Positions 13,018 through 20,412 of a DNA stretch of 20,412 nt are shown in pieces. The translations under genes were made by a program, and so were the position numbers. The DNA is from JAQVUB01 sp033809415 (GTDB lineage Bacteria; Verrucomicrobiota; Lentisphaeria; Oligosphaerales; Oligosphaeraceae), in NCBI GenBank assembly GCA_033809415.1, contig JAPXLT010000054.1:1-20412 (forward strand), in the 5' to 3' direction. The notes under the pieces were generated by a model that worked only from the letters and a program-made list of their open reading frames with translations, ran no database searches and was not told the origin of the DNA. Numbering within the stretch: position 1 is the stretch's first letter; every line of letters starts with the position of its first letter.

Positions 13018-15283
13018 TGGGAATTCTCCTGATTGTTTGGACATTATCTATTTTGTAACGAATGGTAAACTTATCGGGACGAAGAGTTCCAGGATTGGGG
13101 TAATGGGGCATGATAGTGTATTCCACTTTATGCCCAGCCTTTAATGCACGCCCCATGTCATTCTCAATTCGCTTGATTATGCTTCTATTTACTGTTCTTG
13201 TCTGCGGAACATGGTTCAGCATTGAACCAGGGCCGCCGTAAACCGCAGGGATTAAATGCCCGCCTTCGTCACCAATCTTACCAAGCCCTGCAGCAAGTTT
13301 TTGATTGGCTGGATTGCGAACTCCAGGCACTTTTTTCAGTTTGCCAGTTGCCTTGACTACACGTCCTTGAGCATCTGTGAAAAACTTGTAACCATTTCTA
13401 ATGTAGGTGGTGTTTGGCTTAAAGCCAGTCTTCGTGGCAACCTTTGCCGCTGCCTTGGTAGAATTCTTCGCAGCGGCTTTTGCGCCGACATTTTTTAAGG
13501 TAACTTTTCCTGTATGTTTCGTTCCGGCTTTTGCAGCAGTTTTGCCTCCCACACGTGACGCAGCCTTTGATCCGGCCTTGGAAGAAATCTTGACAGTGCC
13601 GCGCACCGTTGCTTTGCCTGCGACTTTAGTGCCTCCCTTGGCTGTTGTGGTTGCAGCCTTGCTTGCGGCAGACGCTCCGCCCCATGTGACAATAGCAAGA
13701 GCAATGGTCGCCACATCCACTCCGGCCCAAATCCAGTCCCACTTGTTGAGCTTGACACCCAAATCGGATTTAAGAGCAAGATTGACGATAGAACCACCAG
13801 GCACATAGGTAATCCACCCATCTTGAAACTTAACGCCCTTGCCCGGTTCGATGTAACTGTCAAGCAACTGGTTGTCACTACGAATGGTGGCGGTTCTGTG
13901 CAATTTGTCAAAAGTAGCGGCCGCGTCTTCGAATGTATTGATGTTAGTTAGGTTGACTGCAGCTTCGGGAGAAATGTATTCGGAATACACAGTCCGACCC
14001 TCGATGGACACTTCCTTGGCTGATTCCGTGTACTTATTCCCCAAAAGGGCCTTAAGATCGCAAAGGTAGCGATTGAAATGATCTTCAGAAGTGTATTGTC
14101 GAGTAGTGGCAAGGATATTTTCCTTTGTCCATACCATCGCCTGCTTGTTGATCTTTGCGATTTGATCAGGGTTCAGATTATTTTCCATTCTAACAATCTG
14201 ATCAGGAACATCAAAGAAAGCGACCAATTCTTTTTGTCCTGTACCAAGTTTACCATAATCAGTGCGGGACATATTAACGGTGCACACATCCTTGACGTTC
14301 AGAGTTATCAAATCCATACTTTTCTGAATCTCGGTGTCCTCATGTTCTTTTTTCACTGTCACGTGATCTGGCTTAAACGAGGAACGCTCTTCGACTTCGC
14401 GCTCAATACGGAATGTTCGCTTCTTAGTTTCAGGAAGAGCACCGGCAATGGTCTTTTTCTCAATGTCAGCAGACAGTTGGCGCACTCGCCACTGGGAGGC
14501 TTCTAGTTTGTATTTGACAAGATATTTGTTAAAAAGCTTGAATGTGGCGAGGTCCATCAAATCAATCATAGCCAAGTAAACCTGGCGAATCGTAGGAACT
14601 TGACCATGTCGGATTTGGGAAATCATATCAGTAAGATTACCATGGCCAAGATACTTCTTGTCTATTACACGTTCCTCAATCCAGCAAATGGCCGTCTTCT
14701 TATTGCCATTTTCCATAACTTTTTGGTCGAGCAGGTTTCTCTCGACAACGATTTTCGAGGCTCCACTCTTCATTTGTGACTCGATAGTCGGAGCCTCGTA
14801 GTATTTCGTTAAAAGATTAGATACTTCAGGCGAAAGACCGTCTGGAATTTGTAGCAACTCGATGTTTGGCATCGGGAATCTTTTTGGCTGCGGAATCGGT
14901 CCGTCTAAAATTATTATGTGGTCGTCAGGTATCGGCTTAAGTGTCTGTTTGCCCGAAGTTGCAGGAAGTTCTGTGCTTACTTCTGTCTGTGCAGATATAG
15001 TATCCTGTGCGCTTACCTTGGCGGGGGCTGCTAAATTTGGTACAGTGGCGGCAATGCCGGCATAAATTGGCGCTGCGAACTCTTCTACCAATTCAGATTG
15101 GTCAAGAATAATCATCTCTGAACGAAGAAGCATTTCCTTGGCAAGGTTGCGCAGGACTTGTACCTTGTTCAGGGTGATAGGGGGGCTTGCGATTGCGCCA
15201 GCGACGGCAGTAGCTTCCGTTGCGCTGGTGGCAGCGGAAGTGCCAGCTGCAACTGCGGCGGTTGTAGAAATAGGTTCAACCAT
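13010..15283 (-). CDS. Polymorphic toxin with C-terminal DNA/RNA non-specific endonuclease domain
   Basis: 757 aa. Residues ~622-757 match the Endonuclea_NS_2 toxin pattern: a 'YKFFTDAQGRV' lead-in (632-642), then DEGGHLIPAVYGGPGSMLNH (672-691) with the likely catalytic His676 and Asn690, NRSIIKRIEND (699-709), and the ending 'RPDKFTIRYKIDN'. This domain degrades nucleic acid in a competitor cell. A hydrophobic stretch at about 516-535 (WIWAGVDVATIALAIVTW) and a Lys/Ala-rich linker at ~540-620 precede it. Residues 1-510 are not recognised: an Ala/Thr/Ser-rich start (EPISTTAAVAAGTSAATSAT), no signal peptide, and no RHS, filamentous haemagglutinin, LXG or PAAR motif that I can see. The delivery system is therefore unknown. 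AGGAGG lies 10 nt upstream, inside the preceding ORF. The immunity gene follows with an 8-nt overlap. Confidence 0.85.
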   Translation of the reverse strand: MVEPISTTAAVAAGTSAATSATEATAVAGAIASPPITLNKVQVLRNLAKEMLLRSEMIILDQSELVEEFAAPIYAGIAATVPNLAAPAKVSAQDTISAQTEVSTELPATSGKQTLKPIPDDHIIILDGPIPQPKRFPMPNIELLQIPDGLSPEVSNLLTKYYEAPTIESQMKSGASKIVVERNLLDQKVMENGNKKTAICWIEERVIDKKYLGHGNLTDMISQIRHGQVPTIRQVYLAMIDLMDLATFKLFNKYLVKYKLEASQWRVRQLSADIEKKTIAGALPETKKRTFRIEREVEERSSFKPDHVTVKKEHEDTEIQKSMDLITLNVKDVCTVNMSRTDYGKLGTGQKELVAFFDVPDQIVRMENNLNPDQIAKINKQAMVWTKENILATTRQYTSEDHFNRYLCDLKALLGNKYTESAKEVSIEGRTVYSEYISPEAAVNLTNINTFEDAAATFDKLHRTATIRSDNQLLDSYIEPGKGVKFQDGWITYVPGGSIVNLALKSDLGVKLNKWDWIWAGVDVATIALAIVTWGGASAASKAATTTAKGGTKVAGKATVRGTVKISSKAGSKAASRVGGKTAAKAGTKHTGKVTLKNVGAKAAAKNSTKAAAKVATKTGFKPNTTYIRNGYKFFTDAQGRVVKATGKLKKVPGVRNPANQKLAAGLGKIGDEGGHLIPAVYGGPGSMLNHVPQTRTVNRSIIKRIENDMGRALKAGHKVEYTIMPHYPNPGTLRPDKFTIRYKIDNVQTIRRIPNV

Positions 15284-15285
15284 GG

Positions 15286-15666
15286 TTATCTTGCCTCCTC
15301 GTGTCTATATTTCTGATTCAGGATTTCATATACAAAGCCTGTATTGGAAGCAAAAGTTCCATCATCCTTGGGAAGATGTAAGAGTACAGCAAGCTTTAAA
15401 TCATTTGTCGGCTCTGAGTCAAGTGGCGAACCAAAACAAAGGAGAGATACAATTCTTTGCAATTGCTCGTCGATGTCATCTGGAAATACAGTTTTGCCTT
15501 TGCGGGAATCATCAAAAAGCGAACCAATCATCTGGTATAATCTGGGGATTTCAGGAGATGCGACTATCGGCAGCAGTGCATCGAGTACATAATCCACCAG
15601 AGAGCGTGGCACTGGAATCTTGCTGGTGCAGGACGTAAGGCCGCTCCATGCATCTATGCTCCTCAA
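15286..15666 (-). CDS. Small ORF upstream of the toxin, possibly 5'-truncated
   Basis: Encodes up to 126 aa from the only available start-like codon (TTG 15666). It ends 2 nt before the toxin ATG, and the toxin's ribosome binding site lies within its last codons, so the two would be co-translated. The middle looks like a real folded helical protein ('RSLVDYVLDALLPIVASPEI', 'IDEQLQRIVSLLCFG', 'DLKLAVLLHLPKDD'). The family is not recognised; by position it could be a chaperone or adaptor for toxin loading (inference). The frame stays open to 15768 but has no ATG or GTG, and the region beyond ~15690 codes for the regulator on the other strand. The natural start was therefore probably lost at the island edge. 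Confidence 0.5.
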   Translation of the reverse strand: MRSIDAWSGLTSCTSKIPVPRSLVDYVLDALLPIVASPEIPRLYQMIGSLFDDSRKGKTVFPDDIDEQLQRIVSLLCFGSPLDSEPTNDLKLAVLLHLPKDDGTFASNTGFVYEILNQKYRHEEAR

Positions 15667-16118
15667 AGCTTGGATTGCCTGGCTGCTATATCCATCAGAG
15701 ACAACAGAGACTGCAAGATTTGAGAAATGCCTGCCAAGAATATCAATTGCTTCCGGAGCAAAAGTTTTTTATCGACACTGTGGCTGAAATACCCGAGAAA
15801 CTTCCGTTGCTGCTGACCACTGGGACAGTCGATGCCATTATTTGCACCGGCGGAGTGGACCGCTATGAAAACGTACTGCAGACCCTCGGCACGCAGGAAA
15901 ACTGGAAAAACATACCGGTCTTCATGGAAAAAAATCATCTCACCAACAAACTGCAGAAAAAATATCAGCACCGGAAGATTGAATTGACACCGGCCCATTA
16001 TGACCGCAAAGCCCTGGGACGCTGCGCAGGGCTTCGCATGGCTGAATTTTTGAAAGGCGAAATCACAAGTTTTACATCAGTTCTCGTTGCAACCAAAGAT
16101 AAAATAAAGGAGAAATAA
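15648..16118 (+). pseudogene. 5'-truncated LacI/GntR-type transcriptional regulator (C-terminal sugar-binding part)
   Basis: The frame gives up to 156 aa. From about 'HQRQQRLQDLRNACQEYQL' (~15693) it matches the second half of a periplasmic-binding-protein-like effector domain: 'LLTTGTVDAIICTGGVDRYE', 'NIPVFMEKNHL', 'KALGRCAGLRMAEFLKGEI'. LacI-family regulators are ~330-350 aa with an N-terminal helix-turn-helix; that half and the first effector subdomain are absent here. The first ~15 residues from the ATG at 15648 look unrelated and overlap the opposite-strand ORF. Its stop lies 4 nt before the prepilin gene, so it was probably the first gene of that operon. It is likely non-functional as a DNA-binding regulator. 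A prediction program may well call it a short intact gene. Confidence 0.6.
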
Positions 16119-16122
16119 TCCC

Positions 16123-16932
16123 ATGCCAACAAAAAAATTATTCACTTTGATTGAATTGCTGGTAGTCATTGCGATTATTGCCATCTTGGCATCGATGCTG
16201 CTGCCGGCACTGGCTAAGGCACGCGCTGCTGCCGCTACTGTTTCCTGCAAAAACAATCTGAAGACCATTGGTCTGGCTGGCGCTCTATATTCCGCCGAGA
16301 ATAATGATTGGATTCTGCACGGGAATCTCAAAGCCGCCATTGCCAGCACGGAAAATCATGGATGGTATGTCGCCCTGTCCGGGAGAAACAGCTGGGCAGG
16401 CGCTTACAGTAAATACTATCCTGGCGGATACGGTTGCGAGTTCTATGGGATGGCCACGAACAAGGGAACCTTCGTCTGCCCAGGGGAAGGAATGGCATTT
16501 GCCCGCTCCTCGAATGGCGGCAAAAATTATTCCTGCACGCATTATGCGATCAACCTTTGGCTGACCGGCTTCCGTGCCGCCAAGGATGATGGTCTTTATC
16601 ATCCCAGAATGCTGACCTCCATTACCAATGCTGCCACGGCGCATTTTGTCGGAGACTCCAGCATACAGACCGGTGTCGGCATCTTTTCGGCTCAGACTCT
16701 CTCTTATCGCCACGGGGGTGCCGATGTTCCTAGAGTCCTTGGAAGCAATGTGATCATCAACAACGGTGGCCAGGCCAATAGCGTATACATTGACGGGCAT
16801 GTCGAAGGCAACAAATTTGGAACTTTGTTCAACTGGCCCAACCCGAATGTCTCCGGCGGAGTGAGCATAGGCCAAAACCAACGCTTCCTGTTCAGCGGAT
16901 TCAACTACTGGGTCCGCGGCATCGGGCAGTAA
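16123..16932 (+). CDS. Prepilin-type N-terminal methylation domain protein (DUF1559-like)
   Basis: 269 aa. The N-terminus KKLFTLIELLVVIAIIAILA is a type IV pilin/type II secretion pseudopilin class III signal, with the conserved Glu at mature position 5 and a long hydrophobic helix (residues ~7-30). The residue before the cleavage Phe is Leu instead of the usual Gly. The body has the DUF1559 features: 'CKNNLKTIGLAGALYSAENN', a middle domain with paired Cys, 'HFVGDSS', and a C-terminal 'ANSVYIDGHVEG'. Such proteins are strongly amplified in Lentisphaerota and often sit beside sugar-utilisation genes. The likely location is the inner membrane or cell surface; their role is not known. GGAG lies ~10 nt before the ATG. 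It directly follows the truncated regulator. Confidence 0.9.
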   Translation: MPTKKLFTLIELLVVIAIIAILASMLLPALAKARAAAATVSCKNNLKTIGLAGALYSAENNDWILHGNLKAAIASTENHGWYVALSGRNSWAGAYSKYYPGGYGCEFYGMATNKGTFVCPGEGMAFARSSNGGKNYSCTHYAINLWLTGFRAAKDDGLYHPRMLTSITNAATAHFVGDSSIQTGVGIFSAQTLSYRHGGADVPRVLGSNVIINNGGQANSVYIDGHVEGNKFGTLFNWPNPNVSGGVSIGQNQRFLFSGFNYWVRGIGQ

Positions 16933-17004
16933 TCCAAAGACTAGTTTTTGCCTCGCTTACCATGCTTGATATAACCTTTGCCAGTTGCCTGACAGCCCAA
17001 CTCC

Positions 17005-17369
17005 CCTATAAAATTTTCGTACTATTGCCAAACTTCTTCTTTTTTGGAAAAGATTTTTTTATGGACGATGGACAGGGACAGGAATGGACACGATGGACTG
17101 AATGGACAAGAATGGACTGCTGAATGGACAATGGACGATGGACGATGGACAGAGATTATGTCGCGTCTTCAGGGCTAATCCCAACATCGCCGATCCGACC
17201 GATCTACTTGATCCGTCTGATCCGACAGATCTGTCGGAGAAAGCAACAGACCAGATCACAAATTCGCGTGCCATTCCATCCGTCGAAGCAGCAACCCATA
17301 GAAAAAATTTTCCGAGTTTTCCGTGCTTTCCGTGGACAAAAAATGGGTTGTGGGCATTAGTCCATGCCG
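17005..17369 (+). repeat. Composite intergenic repeat, copy C, with TGGACA array
   Basis: In order: AAAATTTTCGTACTATTGCC, TTCTTCTTTTTTGGAAAAGA, the TGGACA array (17060-17150, near-identical in inverse to 5835-5927), GATTATGTCGCGTCTTCAGG, CCGATCCGACCGATC units, ACCAGATCACAAATTCGCG, and the CCGAGTTTTCCGTGC plus GGGTTGTGGGC-TTAGTCCA hairpin. The central CCCAGGGC hairpin is missing exactly between the two ATGTCGCG direct repeats present in the other copies. It fills most of the 16933-17486 spacer; the rest shows no gene. Confidence 0.8.
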
Positions 17370-17486
17370 TATTTTTTCCTGCTGCAAGCCGACAGCGGGC
17401 AAGACACCTTGATTATTCTGCTCCGTCCGAAATCCAGATTGAACAACAAGAATGCGGCACTCTCTTATAACAACAAGATGGGGGCA

Positions 17487-19460
17487 ATGATGTCTGGCAG
17501 TAAAACTCCTGTAAAAAAATGGCTTTGGATTGAACTGATCGGGTTCGATAATACGCTGCCGGACTTCGGAGTCAGCGAGTTGCTGAAGCGTATGGAAATC
17601 AAGCCCGAGGCCGTGGCACTACTGCTCTGCAGCCCGGAAATCATCCATAGCCACAAGGGTCTGGCACAAGATTTCCGCATTGGTGCTCAACATTGCTCCT
17701 ATCTTGGCCGCGACAAAAACGGCGAAAAAAAACGCCAGGACTGGACGGCCTTCCAACTGCGCGATCTGCTGTCAACCCTCGCCAAACAAGGGCTGCAAAC
17801 TTATGTCTCGGTGTTTAATCTGATAATGACCGAAGAGGCTGCAAAAAAATCCTCACTGCCGGACTTTGATGTCTGGGCGGCGCAACACCCCGAACTACGC
17901 TACCAATTGGCCGATGGCAATTTTTCCAACTGCATCTGCGCTTGGAAAACCCTTGCAGACGGCACCCCATACGAAGATTTCCTATCACAAAAACTGCCGG
18001 ATTTCTTGCGGGATTATGGCTTTTCCGGTTTCATGGCCTCCGATGGCTATGCCCAACCCCGCGCACCACTCGCGGAAGGCGATTTTTCTGACGAGATGAT
18101 CGCACAGTTTTCTGCCGCTTGCGGGATCGTGGTGCCGCATGGCAGCGTCTCGCAGAAGGCAGCCTGGATTCTCGCTGAGCATCGCTATGACTGGTGCTGC
18201 TTCCATGTCCAACGTCAAGCTCGTTTCATCAAAAAGATTGCCAGCGCAGTGCATGCCTGCGGCAAACGCATTGTCGCTTTGAGCGCCTGGGTGCGGGACC
18301 CCTTCGAAGCCATCTGGCGATACGGAGTCGATTACCGGGAACTGGTTGCCTCCGGCATTGATGCCCTGATCATCGAAAGCAGCGCGGGAACCATTGAAAT
18401 CGAAGGATGGAATGCTGGAGAGACGACTGAAATCCTGGACCGCAACCGAGCCATGCTGCTACGCATGCGGGCACATCTGCCGGAGACCGAATTTATCCAG
18501 CTGCACTGCATTAAAGATGACTGCGAGGAATATTGCGTCCTGCAACACGCACCACCACTTGCGGCCAGCGAAATCCTGAGCATGGCCTCGATGCGTTTCG
18601 CCGATACAGGAGAACGCTGCGTTGCCGGCGTCATGGCTTGCCTCGCCGATGCCATCCCCACCGCCGCCTGGAAATTTCTCGACGATGCCTGGCGCCTCAG
18701 CTTCACCACCGGCAACGGAAATCCGGAATCCCCGTTGCTGCTCTGGTCTGACGCTGCTCTGGACCGGGAACTGGTCGCCTATCCGATGACCCGGCGTTGC
18801 AGCAGTTTCCGAACAACTGCCGAACTCATCACCCACGGTGTTCCCCTGGCTTGGTCCGGAACCCTGAAGGCCGCGCGAAAATTTCCGGATGTCCCACTGT
18901 TGATTATCCATCCCCGCTTCTGGTCCAAAGAGGAATTATCTTCGCTTCTGACCCGCAACGTCCCCGTCTTTCTGGTAGGAATCCTGCCGGATGACTCCTT
19001 CGGCATCGAGTGCTGGCAGGACAATCAATGCAGGGAAACGATCCGGGTAGAATTGCAGCCAGGCAAAAACGAAGAGCGTTTTTTGTTCTGGCAGACTCTC
19101 GATGAAGCTTTGCCGCCGGCCACGTTCTGGGAGCAAGCGGCAGACTTGCTGAACCGCTTCGGGCAGGTACCTATCCGAGGGCAAAAATACCGTTTTTACT
19201 ATGGCTTGCGGGATTTTGATCCAACCAGGCTACGGTTGTGGAGTTTTGCTGATGGAACGCTATTCGCCCATAATACCTCTCCACGCTACCTGCCGGCAAG
19301 ATTCCACACACGCAAACGTGTCATTGCCGCAGGATCGCTGACATTCTACCCTTTTCAACCGGTTAAGATTACCGCTGAAACAGACTGCGGCTCCCGGCTC
19401 GATGGGCGCATTCCCCCTTATGGCACCGCCGTGCTGAAACTCAAATATGAAAATCAGTAG
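17487..19460 (+). CDS. Putative glycoside hydrolase-like protein of unknown family
   Basis: 657 aa from ATG 17487. No signal peptide; the start is KTPVKKWLWIELIGFDN. Residues ~10-400 look like a TIM-barrel sugar-active region: 'LQTYVSVFNLIMTEEA', 'LRYQLADGNFSNCICAWKTL', 'YGFSGFMASDGYAQPR', 'GIDALIIESSAGTIEIEGW'. Residues ~480-590 resemble a GATase/Rossmann-like domain ('FPDVPLLIIHPRFWSKEELS', 'NVPVFLVGIL'), and ~600-657 a beta-strand C-terminus. This order resembles that of the GH42-like protein at 6643, but I see no clear sequence match to a named GH family, so the function is only a guess. The open frame extends to 17364, but that ATG lies in the composite repeat. Starts at 17478, 17487 and 17490 are all possible and none has a strong ribosome site. 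Confidence 0.65.
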   Translation: MMSGSKTPVKKWLWIELIGFDNTLPDFGVSELLKRMEIKPEAVALLLCSPEIIHSHKGLAQDFRIGAQHCSYLGRDKNGEKKRQDWTAFQLRDLLSTLAKQGLQTYVSVFNLIMTEEAAKKSSLPDFDVWAAQHPELRYQLADGNFSNCICAWKTLADGTPYEDFLSQKLPDFLRDYGFSGFMASDGYAQPRAPLAEGDFSDEMIAQFSAACGIVVPHGSVSQKAAWILAEHRYDWCCFHVQRQARFIKKIASAVHACGKRIVALSAWVRDPFEAIWRYGVDYRELVASGIDALIIESSAGTIEIEGWNAGETTEILDRNRAMLLRMRAHLPETEFIQLHCIKDDCEEYCVLQHAPPLAASEILSMASMRFADTGERCVAGVMACLADAIPTAAWKFLDDAWRLSFTTGNGNPESPLLLWSDAALDRELVAYPMTRRCSSFRTTAELITHGVPLAWSGTLKAARKFPDVPLLIIHPRFWSKEELSSLLTRNVPVFLVGILPDDSFGIECWQDNQCRETIRVELQPGKNEERFLFWQTLDEALPPATFWEQAADLLNRFGQVPIRGQKYRFYYGLRDFDPTRLRLWSFADGTLFAHNTSPRYLPARFHTRKRVIAAGSLTFYPFQPVKITAETDCGSRLDGRIPPYGTAVLKLKYENQ

Positions 19461-19480
19461 TTAGACCCTATCCCAAAGGA

Positions 19481-19607
19481 TTTTTTAACCACGAACCACC
19501 CGAAAAGACACGAAAATTTTCCGAGTTTTCCGTGCTTTCCGTGGACAAAAAATAGGTTGTGGGCGGCAACCTACGCCAAGCTTTTTCGTGCCTTTTGTGG
19601 TTAAAAA
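19481..19607. repeat. Nested inverted repeat: AACCACGAA palindrome with a second hairpin module in its loop
   Basis: Outer arms TTTTTTAACCACGAA (19481-19495) and TTTTGTGGTTAAAAA (~19593-19607) are the same family as the palindrome at 8623-8685. The loop contains the CCGAGTTTTCCGTGCTTTCC ... GTGGGCGGCAACCTAC module (19513-19580) known from 10596-10660 and 17307-17369. It starts 21 nt after the 17487-19460 stop codon and ends ~24 nt before the next ribosome binding site. Confidence 0.75.
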
Positions 19608-19643
19608 CCTTTTCGTACGCCCTCTAGCTAGGAGATCGCCAAC

Positions 19644-20150
19644 ATGAAACATGTCTTGATTTTGGCAATGGCTCTGACCTTGTCGGTCGCATCAGCCGCA
19701 GCCCCAATTTTTCAACTGAAAATCACTCCCGAATTACTCAAGGAGTATGACCGCTACCGGCAACAGGCCGCTGAGATCTCCAGTCTCGATGGTAATCCGC
19801 AGATTCTCTTCAACAAAGCCGGGACACTATGGATTCCGCTCGATATCGATCAGTTCGCCGGGAAAAAAGTCCAGATCACTCTGGTCTACAAATGCGAAGG
19901 CGTTCCTGATACTCCTTCCGGAGTTAATCCCAGTGTCTTCGGCTTCAAAGTCATGTTGTGCGGCAGCTCGCCGGAAAAAAAGTTCGTTGGCTGGCAACTG
20001 GGACCATTCCGTGGCAGTTGTGACTGGAAAGCTTCTGTCCGCAAGCTGCCCGAACCGATTCCAGCTGGACTGAGTGGTTTCCGCCTTGAATTGAGTTCAC
20101 CGGGTGGCAAAGTCTGGATTGACGAACTGTTTATCGAAGTGATACCATAA
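19644..20150 (+). CDS. Secreted beta-sandwich protein, possible carbohydrate-binding module
   Basis: 168 aa with a clear Sec signal peptide: MKHVLILAMALTLSVASAAA, cleavage after about residue 19-20. The mature ~148 residues alternate strands in a jelly-roll-like pattern ('LWIPLDIDQFAGKKVQITLV', 'FGFKVMLCGSS', 'FVGWQLGPFRGSCDWK', 'GFRLELSSPGGKVWIDELFI'). The ending 'GKVWIDELFIEVIP' is typical of carbohydrate-binding-module-like domains attached to glycosidases. There is no catalytic motif. It is probably periplasmic or exported, binding a glycan or assisting an enzyme (inference). AGGAGA lies 8 nt before the ATG. It is downstream of the unknown glycosidase-like gene with a nested palindrome between them. 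Confidence 0.75.
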   Translation: MKHVLILAMALTLSVASAAAPIFQLKITPELLKEYDRYRQQAAEISSLDGNPQILFNKAGTLWIPLDIDQFAGKKVQITLVYKCEGVPDTPSGVNPSVFGFKVMLCGSSPEKKFVGWQLGPFRGSCDWKASVRKLPEPIPAGLSGFRLELSSPGGKVWIDELFIEVIP

Positions 20151-20208
20151 ATATACCGCATCCAAAAAGGGTTCCGTGCACATTCTATCCGCTGATGGAC
20201 GCCGATTT

Positions 20209-20380
20209 CCAGGATTAGGAATTGTAGGATTTTGTAGGAATTTCTATGTTTCTGTATGACTTCTTATGATTTTTCTTGAAATTTCGTTTTTCCGGCACTA
20301 TGTTTTCGCCGTGGTTCAGAAATCATCCAGCCCCACCCACCCAGGGGGCAACCCACCCACGATAAGGTACGCGCGCGCGG
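20209..20380 (+). repeat. Second copy of the ~165-bp dispersed repeat of 6313-6483
   Basis: Shares CAGGATTAGGAAT, AATTTCTATGTTTCTG, ATGACTTCTTATGATT, TTTTCGCCGTGGTTCAGA, CAGCCCCACCCA and CCAGGGGGCA with the copy before the GH42-like gene, and is likewise followed by a G-rich stretch running off the window. By analogy a plus-strand gene may begin beyond the end of the window. Confidence 0.65.
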
Positions 20381-20412
20381 GAGACGGAAACGGGAGAGGT
20401 GGGGGACGGGAC

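Larger units (their letters stand above)
11640..15690. other. Candidate acquired toxin-immunity island
   Basis: All genes in this block are on the minus strand between plus-strand neighbours, are more AT-rich than the flanking sugar genes (especially 11690-12710), and belong to a polymorphic toxin system. The right edge falls where a LacI/GntR-type regulator loses its N-terminal part. No integrase, transposase or tRNA end is visible, so the means of entry is unknown and the left edge is approximate. Confidence 0.5.

Noticed and set aside
13256..15065. Plus-strand ORFs opposite the toxin (for example 13407-13808)
   Set aside because: Ala/Val-rich translations are the antisense of the Lys/Ala-rich linker and the Ala/Thr-rich start.
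17364..17486. Start of the glycosidase-like gene at 17364
   Set aside because: That ATG lies in the GTGGGC hairpin of the composite repeat, and the first ~40 residues do not look like protein continuous with the rest.

Overview
The window looks like a chromosomal segment of a Lentisphaerota (Victivallis-like) bacterium, or of a close relative in the Verrucomicrobiota/Lentisphaerota group. The main clue is the prepilin-type protein at 16123-16932 with the FTLIELLVVIAIIAI N-terminus and DUF1559-like body that is heavily amplified in those genomes. Also consistent are a cluster of cytoplasmic-looking glycoside hydrolases and gene-sparse spacers full of low-complexity and hairpin repeats. This placement is an inference; there is no rRNA or other phylogenetic marker in the window.

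Layout. (1) 174-5393, minus strand: a two-gene operon with a GH78 alpha-L-rhamnosidase followed by a GH106-like/rhamnosidase-like hydrolase, driven by a TATAAT-containing promoter near 5435. (2) 5394-6642: a 1.2-kb spacer made almost entirely of repeats, ending in a large G-tract/C-tract hairpin just upstream of the next gene. (3) 6643-11569, plus strand: a GH42-like hydrolase, a double-length SIS-domain protein (MurQ/glucokinase-regulator type) and an SDR dehydrogenase, separated by a 27-bp perfect palindrome and by a composite repeat. (4) About 11640-15690, minus strand: an AT-richer block of a different character. It encodes a small ORF of unknown function, a 757-aa polymorphic toxin ending in a non-specific DNA/RNA endonuclease domain, a YezG-like immunity protein overlapping the toxin stop by 8 nt, and a zinc-ribbon membrane protein. 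(5) 15648-20150, plus strand: the C-terminal part of a LacI/GntR-type sugar-responsive regulator that has lost its DNA-binding end, the prepilin-like protein, a glycosidase-like protein of unknown family, and a secreted beta-sandwich protein. The window ends in a second copy of a repeat found at 6313.

How the parts fit. Regions 1-3 and 5 look like glycan (rhamnose-containing) breakdown and sugar metabolism genes, mostly cytoplasmic, with one surface (prepilin-like) and one secreted member. The toxin block seems to have entered this region: its right edge coincides with the point where the regulator is cut, and its outermost ORF also appears to lack a proper start. The toxin-immunity block with its unrecognised N-terminal delivery region, and the mosaic repeats in both orientations, are the parts most worth a second look. 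No tRNA, rRNA, CRISPR array, transposase or integrase was seen.
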